64,000 bases of DNA from NCBI GenBank assembly GCA_026008535.1, contig BRKX01000014.1, positions 51,695,006 to 51,759,005 of the forward strand. The letters run 5' to 3'. Positions 34,611-46,613 of the stretch are shown piece after piece. Positions within the stretch are counted from its first letter, which is position 1. Every line of letters begins with the position of its first letter. Source of the DNA: Perilla frutescens. Its lineage: Eukaryota; Streptophyta; Magnoliopsida; Lamiales; Lamiaceae. The position numbers were made by a program, and so were the translations under genes. The notes beneath the pieces are model-generated. The model saw only the letters and a list, made by a program, of their open reading frames with translations. It was not told the origin of the DNA and did no database searches.

Positions 34611-35144
34611 CACTACAAGAAAAAAGGTCATACACAACACTAAATATACAACGGTAATTTTGAATTACCGTTACGTATGTGAAAAATACAACGGTTTTTG
34701 AAAAAACCGTTACGTATGTACGTGCTCCTTCTACTAAACATAACAGTAATGCATATACCGTTGTATTTACATTCACAATACGCAACACTGAGTAATATTA
34801 CCGTTCTATATACATATTAAAAAATAAAAATTAATTTAATTTATTACGATAAAATGAAAAGATTTGGATTTTAGATCTCAATTCCATTCCCGCTCACTTT
34901 CTTCTCCCATTAGACGAGAAATTTCCCAAATCACCTTATTTATCTCAGTTCTCTCAGTTCCAATCGTCGGCGGTCTCACCGGAATCACCGGCGGTCTCGC
35001 CGGATCTGACCTTGTCAGCGACGGAGAAGGTCTTCTCCTTGTTTTCTCTCATTCAACTATGCCCTAACTCTTTTTTTCTCTATTTCTCTCACTCAATCCT
35101 ATGCCCTAGATGAACATAGCTCATCGTCGATTGCATTCCTGCAG

Positions 35145-36630
35145 AAAATTTCTGTTGACATCAACCAGGCCTCTCAGACTCTCAGTGTGCTCTCTCTAAT
35201 TATCAAAAGTTACAAAAAGTGTTGTGTGTTAAATTCTGAAGTCACCGCGGATGAACTTAAAAACATAGAAATAATTGAAGAGGAAATGTGCCAGCTTCTA
35301 AACAAGTGGAGGGCAATTTTTATGTGGCAAGATGGTCCACTTGTTCAAGTAATGAAGAGCGGTGACCTATTTCTTGTCGATGAGATTTCTTTAGCTGATG
35401 ACAGTGTTCTTGAAAGATTAAACAGTATCTTGGAGCCAGAAAGGAAACTGGTGAGACACTTATATTTATATTGTTAGTTGATTTATTGTTTATACTTTTT
35501 TGTTATCGGTTTCCTGTATCTCTTAGCAACATTGAAGATCCAATTAAACTGGACATATGCATTTTTTGGAGCAGACATCTTGTTGATGTGTTTGATTGAC
35601 TCCTTTTGTGCTATGGTTGTGTTTGCTACTAGATAATGTTTTAGTTAATCAGAATACAAACCACCGTGCTTGATGTTCTCCTGGCATCCAAACGAGACAA
35701 TTGTCCAACTTAGTTCTCCAGCCAAAAGAAAATATTTCACCTTTTGTTTAGTTGTGTCTCAATTGACCAAATGTTTGGTGTGGACTTATTTTTGTAATTT
35801 ATGCACACAATATGTGAGAACATTACCTGCTGATGGGGTTCCTTCAGAAAAATAAAAATGATATATTATGTATAAATACATTAGATAGACTTAGGTTGTA
35901 GCAGTGAGCCAAAATAATGTACTTTGAACTTGAATGATGAGAGTGCCAGAGTGATGATTTGTCAAGTTATGAAATGGGAACAAACAAAGCCCTAAGTTTG
36001 AGTTTTTGTCTGCTCTGATTATTGCTAAATTATTTCATGCTTAAAGATTGATACTCCCTCCATTCCATAATAATTATCCCTAGTTCCTTTTTTGTCCATC
36101 CCAAAGTTAAAGTAAACTTTTCTCATTAGATATGCATTAACGTATTTTTCATCCCTTAATATACCCCTGCCTAATGTTCCTTGAAATTAACACTTCCTTA
36201 ATTTTAAACAAGTAAATAAGGATATAGTGGATTATTTTTGTAATGTTACTTTTCCAAATACATTAAATGGTGTAAATGTCGTGACTATAATTTGTTAATG
36301 TTGTTTATTGACTTCTGGTGGTTAATTTTGCTCAAAATCTCTAGTCCTTGGCTGAGAAAGGAGGCTTGGACCTTAAGAACATAACTGCTCATCCAAATTT
36401 TTTTATCCTGGCTACTATGAATCCTGATGGAGACTATGGTAAGAAAGAACTGTCACCTGCTCTTTGCAATCAATTCAACGAAATAATGTTTGTCTTAATC
36501 TTTATTGCTCTGTTGCAGGACACTGATAATGCAATTTGTGATGATGTAGATATTAGAGCTGTATCATTTGTTGGTTCAAATACTATTATTAATCTCCAAT
36601 ATTCGACTATTCCTTTTGATTCATATTGAG
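35145..36630 (+). pseudogene. Captured midasin (MDN1) AAA-ATPase fragment
   Basis: Two exons are recognisable. 35145-35450 ends in GDLFLVDEISLADDSVLER, a midasin Walker-B region, and LNSILEPERKL, followed by a GTGAGA donor. 36345-about 36490 reads LAEKGGLDLKNITAHP and MNPDGDYGKKELSPAL, preceded by a CTCTAG acceptor. A third block from about 36520 may be another exon. Midasin is a ~5000-residue ribosome-assembly ATPase, so only a few percent is present. Introns are retained, so capture was from genomic DNA. The arginine expected after SPAL is lost (CNQFNE). Any transcript would not make midasin. Confidence 0.88.
36050..36300. repeat. Partial Stowaway-like MITE inside CACTA
   Basis: TACTCCCTCCATTCCATAAT marks a left end, in the intron between the two midasin exons. 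A matching right end is not recognisable. Confidence 0.4.
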
Positions 36631-37238
36631 TGTCAGACTATCAGGTAGACTTTCCATGTTCCCTAAATGTTTTATACTTGCAATTTGTTGCTTCCTTGTT
36701 CTGGAATGTAGCAATTTAAAGTTTTTTCTTCGTGACTAGTAATTTAGAAAGCAAGCGAATTATTGTATAATTTCTTTTAGGAGATAATCAACACAACAAA
36801 CTATTCGAGATTGCCTAAGATTGATTAGCATTTCTTGAACTTGCTTATTAAACACAACTAACAAAGCCCGGAAAACCTCTGTTATGTGATAATTGTTTAA
36901 ATAATTGAGATGAGTGAATCAAGTGCAGAACTAGACAGATATGTAATCAACTCTTAGTTGACTGACTGAGAAATTGAGATATTTCAGCTGTGAAGTCAAC
37001 TTTTAGTTTTTTTTTTAATTTGCAGCTGCCAATCTGCCATATCTTTTTGTTTGGTTTTTCTATTTTTCTGTTATCTTTTCATTTTAAATTTATATTTTAA
37101 TTTATTTTTTTGGTTGGAGTCAGAGACTCGGAGATAAGAAGTAAGAGGATACCACCAATCATGGGTCCTTGCTTTCTCCATAGAACTCCCACACTTATAT
37201 TTACCTTGCAACTTTTTATTTCCCACTGTTGATTACAA

Positions 37239-37436
37239 ATGGGGAAGTCCCATGTTCTTTTTCTCTTCATATTTCACTTTTCGTTCTTGTTTGAAGGTTT
37301 TTCAGTCAGAGTTGTAAGAACTGATGATGGATCAGAATCTTGGGGATATGTTGAAATCAGGCAAATAAGCTGCAATCTTCTTTCCCTTTCTCCAGATGTT
37401 AATTTTTCATTCATTCATTATGTGCTCTGATTCTCT

Positions 37437-37482
<46 letters not shown>

Positions 37483-38655
37483 AGTGTGGTTGAATGAGCA
37501 GAAGTCCATATGTTTTGGCAATATTACAAAAGTTCATACAGAACTCAAGATCCAAACAAGCCTTGGCCAATCATTCTTTGGCTACAGGGTGGACCTGTAA
37601 GTATTTTGTTTTTGTAATTTATGTTTGATGCAAAATTCACTGAAATCATATCCCTTCTCTCTCTCCCTCTCTAGAAAATTTGGTTTGATTTTTGTTTTTG
37701 ATCAGGGTGCTTCTGGAGTTGGGATTAGGAATTTTGAGGAAAGTGGTCCTTTAGACACATTTGAAGCTAAGAAACTGAACGTGGTTGACAAAAGCTGATC
37801 TTCTCTTTGTGGTGAGAATGCCATTATGCATTTCCACATGTCATAATCTTGAATTTATTTATATTCAATGGAATTTGAGATATTTTAATTTCACTTTTTG
37901 TATAGGATAATCCAGTTGGGACAGGATACAGTTTTGTGGAGGATCTGAAATTGTTAGTGAAAACTGATGATGAAGTTGCAGCTGATTTAACCACACTTTT
38001 GATTGAGATTTTCAATAGAAATGAGACTCTCCAAAACAGCCCTCTTTACATAGTAGTTGAATCTTATGGATGAAAATATGCTATTACTCTTGGATTGCTG
38101 TTACTCTTGGATTATCAGCTCTCAAAGCAATTCAAGCTGGAAAATTGAAACTCAAGCTCGGAGGTAATTCATCATTGCCCTATATGTACAATTTACTTGA
38201 ATTAATATTCTTGATTTTTTTTGCACAGGAATTACATTGGGAGACACCTGGATTTCACCAGAAGATTTTGTGGCGTGTCTTGTTGTTTGTTTGTTGATAA
38301 ACTATTCTTAATTCTTGCAACATGTGATAACTAACTAATATATGTAAATTAATCATGTTATGCGGTTTTCATGGGGCCCTCTTCTAAAAGATGTATCAAG
38401 GCTGGACAATAATGGCTTGAAGAAATCAAACATGTCTAAACTCTTTACTTCTGCTTGCTAATTAGACATGTTAGTATATATATATGATTTTGGTCCGAAT
38501 ATATATATTTTTTGTATTGGCTAATAATTGGTGTTCAGAAAACAGTTTAGCTAAGCAAATTAAGCAAGAGATCGATACGGGGAAGTTTGTGGAGGCAACA
38601 GATTCATGGAGTAATCTTGAAGATGTGATTAGTCGCAGCAGCAATTCAGTGGTAA
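37239..38655 (+). pseudogene. Captured serine carboxypeptidase-like 51 gene, broken
   Basis: Exon blocks in the correct order: signal peptide and N-terminus (37239-37361, SESWGYVEIR); 37499-37597 (NKPWPIILWLQGGP, then GTAAGT); 37706-37801 (GASGVGIRNFEESGPLDTF); 37908-38162 (DNPVGTGYSFVED ... ESYG); 38230-38275 (GITLGDTWISPEDFV); 38371-38430 (GPLLKDVSRLDNNGL); 38538-38650 (SLAKQIKQEIDTGKFVEATD). SCPL51-type enzymes are secreted or vacuolar S10 serine peptidases. Here a one-base shift precedes the first half's end, a TGA follows the catalytic serine motif ESYG, and a 16-bp tandem duplication disrupts the frame just after. The introns are retained and the end of the gene, including the Asp and His of the triad, is missing. 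It is a captured, dead fragment. Confidence 0.88.
37441..37480. repeat. (GT)n microsatellite
   Basis: About 20 GT dinucleotides within an intron of the captured carboxypeptidase piece. Confidence 0.95.
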
Positions 38656-38861
38656 TTAAGCATCTGAATGCATGCAATATGGATAAAACTAAAATCCCTG
38701 AAAAAAAAAGGCTGAGGTTTGGGGTGGTTGTAAATTGTAATGTAATGTATTATGTATGCATGATTTCTACAATTTCAGCGAGTCATCTAGCAACTGTTAG
38801 GTTGTAAAGATGGTCATTTGAACTTATTAATTGATTATTTATGTTCTTTTGCAGGTAAATA

Positions 38862-38912
38862 GGCCCATCAGTCATTTTTATTGATGAAATTGATGCACGG
38901 GCCATAATTAAG
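38862..38912 (+). pseudogene. Captured AAA ATPase Walker-B fragment
   Basis: A single short exon-like block encoding GPSVIFIDEIDARAIIK, ending at a GTATGAG donor and preceded by an AG-containing stretch. VIFIDEID is the Walker-B motif of AAA proteins (CDC48, FtsH and relatives). It is too short to name the parent gene. Confidence 0.6.
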
Positions 38913-40030
38913 GTATGAGGATTCTAGCTAGTTTCTCTTACCTGACACTGAGTTTGAATTGAAACTTGTGACCTAAATATATCTCTACAGTTGTCGGGAA
39001 GATAAAATGCATTGTCTGGCAATTTGAATTTTCATATGATCATAATCATACAGATAGTAGAGTAAAATAATAGTGACTGCCTTTCTTGTCATTCAAATGT
39101 CTACAAACAACTAGTGGCATTGGCTTTAAGAGTTCTTTATGACTACTGCTGCAAAACAGCTCTTTCCAAAACATGTTAAACTGCATAATTTCTTCAAAAT
39201 GGGGATATGCAGTCTCTGCTACTGTGACAAATGTGTCCTCGAGGTTTCTATTTTAATACATCACTAATTAAAAAAAAAACTCCCAACTACAATTAAGTGC
39301 CATTTATGCTTAGAAAAGTTTATAAGCTGCTCTAAAATGTCTTGAATTAATGTTTAGAGTCAGGGGTTGGACATGTCTAAAAATAATAAAATCCTCCATG
39401 TAAGCTATACTAAGTCCCTCAAATATTTTTGGGGTTTGAGGATAATAACTTTAAGTCACTAATGACCACGACAAGAATTATGTATATACTCAATACTAAA
39501 TATTTAATTAGCCTATGGTAAATACGTGTTAATATATTCTCTGCATGGTATATTGTGTGATATTTAGCTAAATTTGATTAGTTTTATAGACTATGCAGTT
39601 TCTGCCATATAAAATACTACTCAATTTATAGTTCATGATAAAAATGTGATTTTTTCTTTCATTTTATTGTTTTTATGTAGTTTCAGAAAAGACCATATTC
39701 TAAAAATGAGATCAATGAAGTTCAAGTGGAATGGCCGAATCGTGTGCGCGATCATTTGTAGGATCAAGGTATTTTGGATTTCTAGCTATCTACAACTATG
39801 TTTATTGGAGCATATTGTCGGGATGCATTGCAACTACTTGCAATTATTATTTTTTGGATTTTGATTATACCTCTTTTGGAGCTGTTTTGTATTAGATATT
39901 AGAGATGACAGGCATTTAAATGTTTTAGGTTATCTTAATATGTTTATGGATAATATTTCATAATATTGTATTTTTGAATAATATTTGACGATGTTTTGGA
40001 TGATTTGTGAATTTAATTTTATTTATTACA
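38913..40030. other. CACTA interior without recognised content
   Basis: AT-rich sequence between the AAA fragment and the right subterminal repeats. The open frame at 39646-39864 shows no domain I recognise. Confidence 0.5.
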
Positions 40031-40621
40031 TTATGGTTCACAGGTAAATATTAATTATCTACAACACTAAAATATCCATTTACAACAGTAAATATCGTGG
40101 TATATGTAGAAAAAATACAACATTAATAAAATGTCACCGTTACGTATACTATTAGTATACAACGGTAAATAAAAAAAAATGTTACGTATACTATTAATAT
40201 ACAACGGTAAATTCATTTTTACAATGGTAATTACTGTTGCGCATGATTACATTATACAACGGTAATAATAGAACAAACCGTTACATATAATCACTGTACA
40301 CAACGGTAAATTTCATGAGTATGACGGTATTTACCGTTACATATAAGTATCTTATACAACGGTAAATGAAATGTTACCGTTATCTAAAGTACATATTACA
40401 CAACGGTAATAATAAGAAACTGTTACATATAATGTGAATATACAACGGTATTTACGCAAAAGATAACGGTATATTACCGTTGTATATTAGTAGAATAGAC
40501 CACGGAGATTCTCCGTCGTGTAAAAAGGGACTATAGACAACACCACTATATACAACGGTAGAAAAAATGAATAGACCACGGAGAATCTCCGTGGTGTATG
40601 GCGTTTTTTCTTGTAGTGGGT

Positions 40622-40990
40622 AAATAAATGGTCATGCCGGTGCCGATTAATTAATGATCAATGTCAACGATCGGATTTACTCAAATTCATAAGCTTGGTT
40701 ATCACCTAATTACTTGAATTCAAATGGTGTTGTCAGAATAATGTTAGAAAATTGGATGTAATAAATTAAGTCTTGATTCATTTTATTCGATTTCGGTGGC
40801 CAAGATATTGAATTTTGGAGGAATTAAATATTGTATGATTGATTTACATTTGTAGCAGATAATCATAGTATTTTTATTTTCTCAAATTCAATTTTCGGTG
40901 AGTGAGAAATTAATTGTTCGAGTTGGTTACATGATTGGACATTTATGGAGTGTGGGAAATGTGTTTAAAGAATTTTTAATAATTCCACAT
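40622..40990. repeat. Direct duplication, copy B right part
   Basis: It resumes the homology to copy A (32415-32790) after the CACTA element (GCCGGTGCCGATTAATTAAT onward). Confidence 0.87.
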
Positions 40991-41451
40991 TAATTTTTTA
41001 ACTTAGTTAAGATGTGTATTTAAGTATTTAAACAAATCTCAAAGACACAACGCCTTTCTTTCATCCCCACTAAAAAAATGACATTCAGTCTCTTAACATT
41101 GTTCAAGTTTGTTGCATTTCGGCCTTACACCCTCCGCCACTAAAAAAATGAAATCCAGTTCCAGTTTGTTTCATTTCACATCATTTTTTCCTTAAACTTA
41201 AAATGATCATTATAACTTTTTCGTTTTCTAATCAGATTTACGAAGAAAAAAATAAATAAATAAATATATATATATATATATATATATACCAAATACAATT
41301 TTATTTTGATGATCTTTTATTTAAGATGTAACATGAGCATGTTTGGACGAAGAAATATGGCCAAAAAAAAATAAAACATTCATTTTTCATGCATATACAC
41401 TTTAAATGAAATTAAATTCTAAAACAAATATATAATCATAAACCCTAGTTA
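40991..41451. other. Intergenic, no gene visible
   Basis: It contains a short imperfect repeat of CCACTAAAAAAATGA (41069 and 41141) and an (AT)n run near 41264-41288. Confidence 0.5.
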
Positions 41452-41460
41452 ATTAAGATA

Positions 41461-42471
41461 GGGTGATTCTATTTACACCACTAATTTTTCTTTTCACACC
41501 ACAAAAAGAAATAAATGCAAAAGTAATTATTTTTGAGATTACTACAATACTCTTTTCTTACTTCAATACTCTTTTTCTATCCACACCACAAAAATAATAT
41601 AATATAATAAATAAATAAATAAAAACTTCATCTTCTCCAGCAGCAACAGAGCCTCCCTCGCTCCTCCCCACAAAATTTCAGATTTCCGGCAACCACTCCC
41701 CCCTCCCCCAAATTTCAGATTTCAATTACAAATTCATGTATTAATCAAATTATACAAAGAAAAATATCGAAATGAATATCTAAACTAATTCAGAAAAATG
41801 CCGTTAAAGATGAAAAAATATCATTAACGAAAATTTCTCATCTTCTTCGAATCATTTATGTCGGAAACTGGGATCGAAAATTTCAGTTCGAATCCCTTCA
41901 CATGGATTCGAAAATTGTGTTTTCGAATGGACAGTACATGATTCGAAAATTTATTTTCGAATAGTGGTTCGAAAACTTGTTTCCAAACGCTCGTCTTTAG
42001 TTTTGAAAATCATATTTCAATTCATCAGTATGTCATCCGAGAAATGGTTTTCGAACTCCATAGTTTCAAGCATCAAAGTTGTCGAGGGAAAAAATAACAA
42101 GACGAAGGGTTGCAGAGGTGGAGAAGGAAAGAAGAGGGTTGGCGGCACTGGGCGGCGGCGCTTATTTTCTTGGACAAAGGGGGTGGTGGCGCTATTGGAG
42201 GAGGATGGAGGAAGGGAGGTGGCGGCAGTGTTGGAGGAGGAAAGAAGAAGAAGTCGCGTCTGTTCACATCTTGCAGATCCCTCTCTTTAATTATTATTTT
42301 TTTAATTAATTTATTTTTAAGTAAAGTGGTAAATAAATTTTAAGATGAAGGGTAAATAAGTTTTTTAGTGTGGTGTGTAAAGAAAAAATGAAAAAAAAAA
42401 TAAAAAATTGAGTGGTGTGTAAAGTAATTGTGGTGTGAAAAGAAAAATTGGTGGTGTAAATAGAATCACCC
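41461..42471. mobile_element. 1-kb inverted-repeat element with 9-bp target duplication
   Basis: The ends GGGTGATTCTATTTACACCA and the inverted TGGTGTAAATAGAATCACCC are matched for about 45 bp. They are flanked by a perfect 9-bp duplication ATTAAGATA (41452-41460, 42472-42480), suggesting a non-autonomous Mutator-type element. The interior has repeated TTCGAAAA words (41870-42060) and a GC-richer purine stretch (42100-42270). Open frames there are accidental-looking Gly/Arg/Glu runs. Confidence 0.88.
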
Positions 42472-42863
42472 ATTAAGATATGATATGCCCTAATTATGAT
42501 TAATTAACCTAATTGGGATGTAATAAATCTTAATTGAGAGTAATAAATCCTTATTGTGACTTAAGAAACTTTAACCGGGAGTAATAAACCATAATTGTGG
42601 TGTAATAAACCCTAATTGAGATATACTAAACCTTAATTGTAACTAATAAACCATAATAGAGAGGTAATATAATGATCCACAATTGGGATGAAATAATATA
42701 AACCAAATATCAGACTGATACTTTTTATTGTTAGAAGTGTTTTTTTTTAGTATTATCAGTGACACTTTTATAGGTGATTTTTTCCCGTTTGACAGTTCAG
42801 ACACATCTGACTGAAGTCTGACAAGATTGTTTGCCTAATATAATTATTAAACGCACTTCTCAC

Positions 42864-43284
42864 TGGGGTTGTAAATGAATTGAGCCGCTCATAAGCTATT
42901 TGGAGTTCGGCTCGAAAAAAGCTCGTTCGAAGTTCGTTCATTTTCTAAACGAGTCGAGCTCGAGTCTTGAATTAAGAAGCTCGATAAAATTATCAAGCCG
43001 AGTTCGAACATAGCAATATTGGGCTTGGCCAGTTCGGGAACATGCTCGAACTCAAGCTTAATCGAACATGTTCATGAATATTATAAATATTTCAAATGAG
43101 TAAATTAAATGAACTTTTTTTTTGGACACGAGCTCGAATATGTACATTAAACTTAACGAGCTTTTTTCGAGCATTCGAGCTCAAGCTTGAACAAGAGGAA
43201 AAAAGCTCGAATCGAGCTCGAGCTTGAATATTCCTTAACGAGCCGAGCTCGAGCATCGGAGTATTCGGTCCGTTTACAACCCTA
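42864..43284. mobile_element. hAT-type MITE, GAGCTCGA-rich
   Basis: The ends TGGGGTTGTAAATGA and ...CGTTTACAACCCTA are inverted repeats. They are flanked by a perfect 8-bp duplication CTTCTCAC (42856-42863, 43285-43292). The interior is full of AGCTCGA words on both strands. Sister of 12111-12578. Confidence 0.9.
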
Positions 43285-43292
43285 CTTCTCAC

Positions 43293-44570
43293 ATACAAAA
43301 ATTTGATAATATACCAGTTGGATAACCTCACACATTTTTTTAGTTATTAGGTCATATGCTCATACATAACATACGTTCGTACCAAATTAGACCAACCATA
43401 ACTTTTTATGAGATTCAAAAGATAAATCTTATTTTGGAATTTTAGGGTGTAGAAAATTATTGAGTCAGATGGATTTTCTTAATTATAGATTTATTCATTC
43501 AAATGTTATATAGATAATAACAGAGAAAAAACGAAATCTATTAAATTTTGCATCCGCTAAGTTATAGATATAATAATTTTGATTTCATCAGTGATTACAG
43601 ATTTATTTAGGACTTGATTGTCAGTTTTTTTTTTTTAAAACAAGGCTAAGTAAGACTTGAAGGAGTTTGATTGATCTGCAGTCTGAGTAATTTAAAAGCT
43701 CAACTGATGATTTTTGCACAATTAAAAATATATCACATATGAAATATGGTGGTAAATAACATAAGATATATAGAGGTTCGAAAATAAAAACTCTACGCTC
43801 TCTCTATCTTCTTGCGAAAGGGCATTTTCACTCAGTAATTTAAAATGATACAGTTTACAAATTATAACAGTGAACGATTAATTTTAGCAACGGTGTCTTC
43901 TCAGTGGCACCGTCATTTCAACGGGGTCACCATCTCAACACTTGCAGTTTCAGGCGATTAGCTATTGCGTAAGCCAATAGTTTTTTAGCGACGACTCACA
44001 ATTTGTCAGAAAGTTAGACGGTTTCGACATCTTTACTTGAAGGTTTTAAATCCCATCAAATATCGCAGAGGTTAAGGTTTTACCAACGATTGTGCTTCTT
44101 AAAATTTTAATTTTTAGCAATAAATATTTTAGTTAATATAATTGATTAATAAAGTTTATTGTTCCATAATTAGTATATTTGATTTTTTTTAAATTTTAAT
44201 TTTCAACAATAAATGTTTATTATAATTGGTTATACTGTAATAAATTTTATTTTTAAAATAATATATTAAATTTGATAGTGGAACTCAAAAAAGAGATAGG
44301 AAATTTGGACTAGAGCATCTCATTGCGTTCGGGGCCATTCGAAAAATAACTAATATCACAAGAGAGTATCTATTTACACTACAAAAATTTATCTTCACAC
44401 ACAATCTACTTTTCCTACTAACCATTTTTAATTTACTCATTACACTATATAATATGACCTTTTTACTCCTTTAAAAAATATCATTTAATTTACTCATTAT
44501 ATAAAAAAATGATTTTAAGTTAATTTGATGGGGTGAACCTACACAATCATAAAATTCAACTAAAACATAC
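43293..44570. other. Intergenic upstream of NLR2
   Basis: No gene visible. The part near 44365-44420 (CTATTTACACTACAAAAATT, CTTCACACACAATC) loosely resembles the end of the element at 41461. Confidence 0.45.
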
Positions 44571-44811
44571 TCCATCTGTTTTGTTTTATTTGTTGTTTTA
44601 CGTTTTTTTTTATTTAGAATTAATAATTAATTTTGTGGACAAATATATCATCCCTCATATATGCTATAAAATCTTACTCAATTACATTTTTCTAAAATAG
44701 AGTTTGTGATAGGGTTAAATTAGAAAGAGAGTGTGTGGAAATATATAAAAAAATAAATATTTTGAAACAAAACAAAAAAGTTAAAACAACAAATAAAACG
44801 AAACAGGGGAG
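44571..44811. mobile_element. Stowaway-type MITE in NLR2 promoter region
   Basis: The ends CTCCATCTGTTTTGTTTTAT and the inverted ATAAAACGAAACAGGGGAG are flanked by TA (44569-44570, 44812-44813). It ends about 160 bp before the NLR2 start codon, so it lies in the promoter or leader. Confidence 0.85.
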
Positions 44812-44974
44812 TAATAAATTAAAATTGACAGAAAAAATGAAAGAAAATTTCATAAATTTAATCATGGAACACGGATTGAAATACCGAATCTGGAATAGAG
44901 TGTCTCATGCGAACAACTACGCATCCATATATCCCTCTGTCTTCCCAAAACTCTCTCTCTCTCTCTCTCTAGCG

Positions 44975-46554
44975 ATGGCGGAGGCTGCAGTGTCATTTCT
45001 GCTGGAGAAACTGAAGAATGTGGTGATAGAATACGAGGATCTGATATCCGGAGCAGAAAACGAGTTCAACCTGCTAAACACAGAGCTGGGTTTACTCGAG
45101 GCTTTCCTCAAAAACGCAGCGAAGAAGGCGACGAAGCAGGATCTGTTCAGAGAAGTGACGATGCAGATACGCGACGTCGTTTACGAAGTCGAAGACACCA
45201 TCGACGTTTGCATGACCAAGATCAGCCAAGCCAAAGCCAGGACTTCCCGCAGGCCTGCGCTTTCCGATTCATCAAAACGCATCAGCCTCGCACAAGAGGT
45301 CAAGTTCATCAGAGAAGAAATGGTGCTGCCTGTGGTTAACGATGCCAAGTTGAAGCTCTCTGCAATGCAGATTGACGATGACGATGACGACGACGATGAT
45401 GGGTCCGGAGGCGTTGAAGATCCATCCAGTAAATTGATCACGTTCCAAGTACGCATTCTCATTCTTTATTTTATTTATTTTTTAAATTCAAATTATTTCA
45501 TAAATGGAAAACAAAGACGGGAGAAATGGATTAGCGGATCAGATATCTTATTCCCATTCGTACTACATTTTGTGTTTTTTTTAATATACGGAATGATAAA
45601 TCTTAAATAAAAAATTAAAATTAAAATAAATCATAATAAATTAAAATTAAAAAAAATAACTTTAAAAAAAATTAAAGTGGTGGGATAAGAAATGCAACAA
45701 GAATTGTCACAGGTGATCACATTTCATGGATTAATATCTGAAACTCACGCCAAATCACCTATTATATTTCTTGTTCCAAGCTTTCACTATAAAAAAATTA
45801 TTATACTTTAATTTAATTTTTTTTATTTATGGTTCATTCACCCTCAATTAGACTATATTAAAAAAAATTAGTTATGAAACACCAGATGTTATAGGAAATT
45901 GAGGTTTAACTCGTTGGAAATGGAGGATATTGAATAATGTGTGTCCAAATAAAAAATTAATATCTTAATTAGTATGAAATTCGCGTCAAATTTGTAACTA
46001 GATCCAAAAACTGAAACTATTTTATGATATTAGTGCCTTTATTTGTTTGTAGATTATTATATTTATGTTCTTATCTTAAGCATACGATCATTACATGCAA
46101 AAGGCAAATAAAAATAGAAAATGAATTGACAAAATGATTCTAGTGATAAATTAGGAGAGGAGTCACAATCTAATAGCCATGCTTGATAAAATTGAATAGG
46201 ATCTTCGTAATTGAACCATCATGAGTGACACAATATAATTTAGACATCAAATTTATATAATAGACACAAGATTTTAATACTGATAGGTCTATGTACATTA
46301 TATTTTTGGTTTGAATTTCACAATAGTTTTAGATACGATAATAATTTTCGTCACTAGAATGTTGTTTATATGCAACTTAATCAACTAATTTTAAATTTCA
46401 ATACAATTTTAGATATGATTAAGGACTCGTTTGGTTGGTAGTAAAATAAAGTTATCTGGTAATATATTTTCTAGGAATATGATTTTGATGAAATAAATGC
46501 CACATGTTATTTATCATGTAACAATTAAGAAAATAAATACACAAAGGTAAATTA

Positions 46555-46613
<59 letters not shown>

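Larger units (their letters stand above)
34611..40618. mobile_element. CACTA (En/Spm) transposon carrying captured gene pieces
   Basis: A 6008-bp element with the classical ends CACTACAAGAAAAAA and the inverted TTTTTTCTTGTAGTG and a 3-bp duplication GGT (34608-34610, 40619-40621). Dense subterminal repeats of ACAACGGTAA / TTACCGTT occur at about 34640-34810 and 40030-40600. No TnpD-type transposase is visible, so it is non-autonomous. The middle holds segments of midasin, a serine carboxypeptidase gene and another AAA ATPase, all on the plus strand and with introns. Copy A of the surrounding duplication supplies the empty site (ATTGGATAAATAAATGG against ATTGGGT...GGTAAATAAATGG). Confidence 0.95.

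Noticed and set aside
37239..38655. Functional carboxypeptidase gene
   Set aside because: It lies inside a CACTA element, has a frameshift and a stop after the serine motif, and lacks the end of the gene.
42073..42343. Gly/Arg-rich ORFs at 42.1 kb as a gene
   Set aside because: Several overlapping frames are open because of purine-rich sequence inside an inverted-repeat element; none has a domain.
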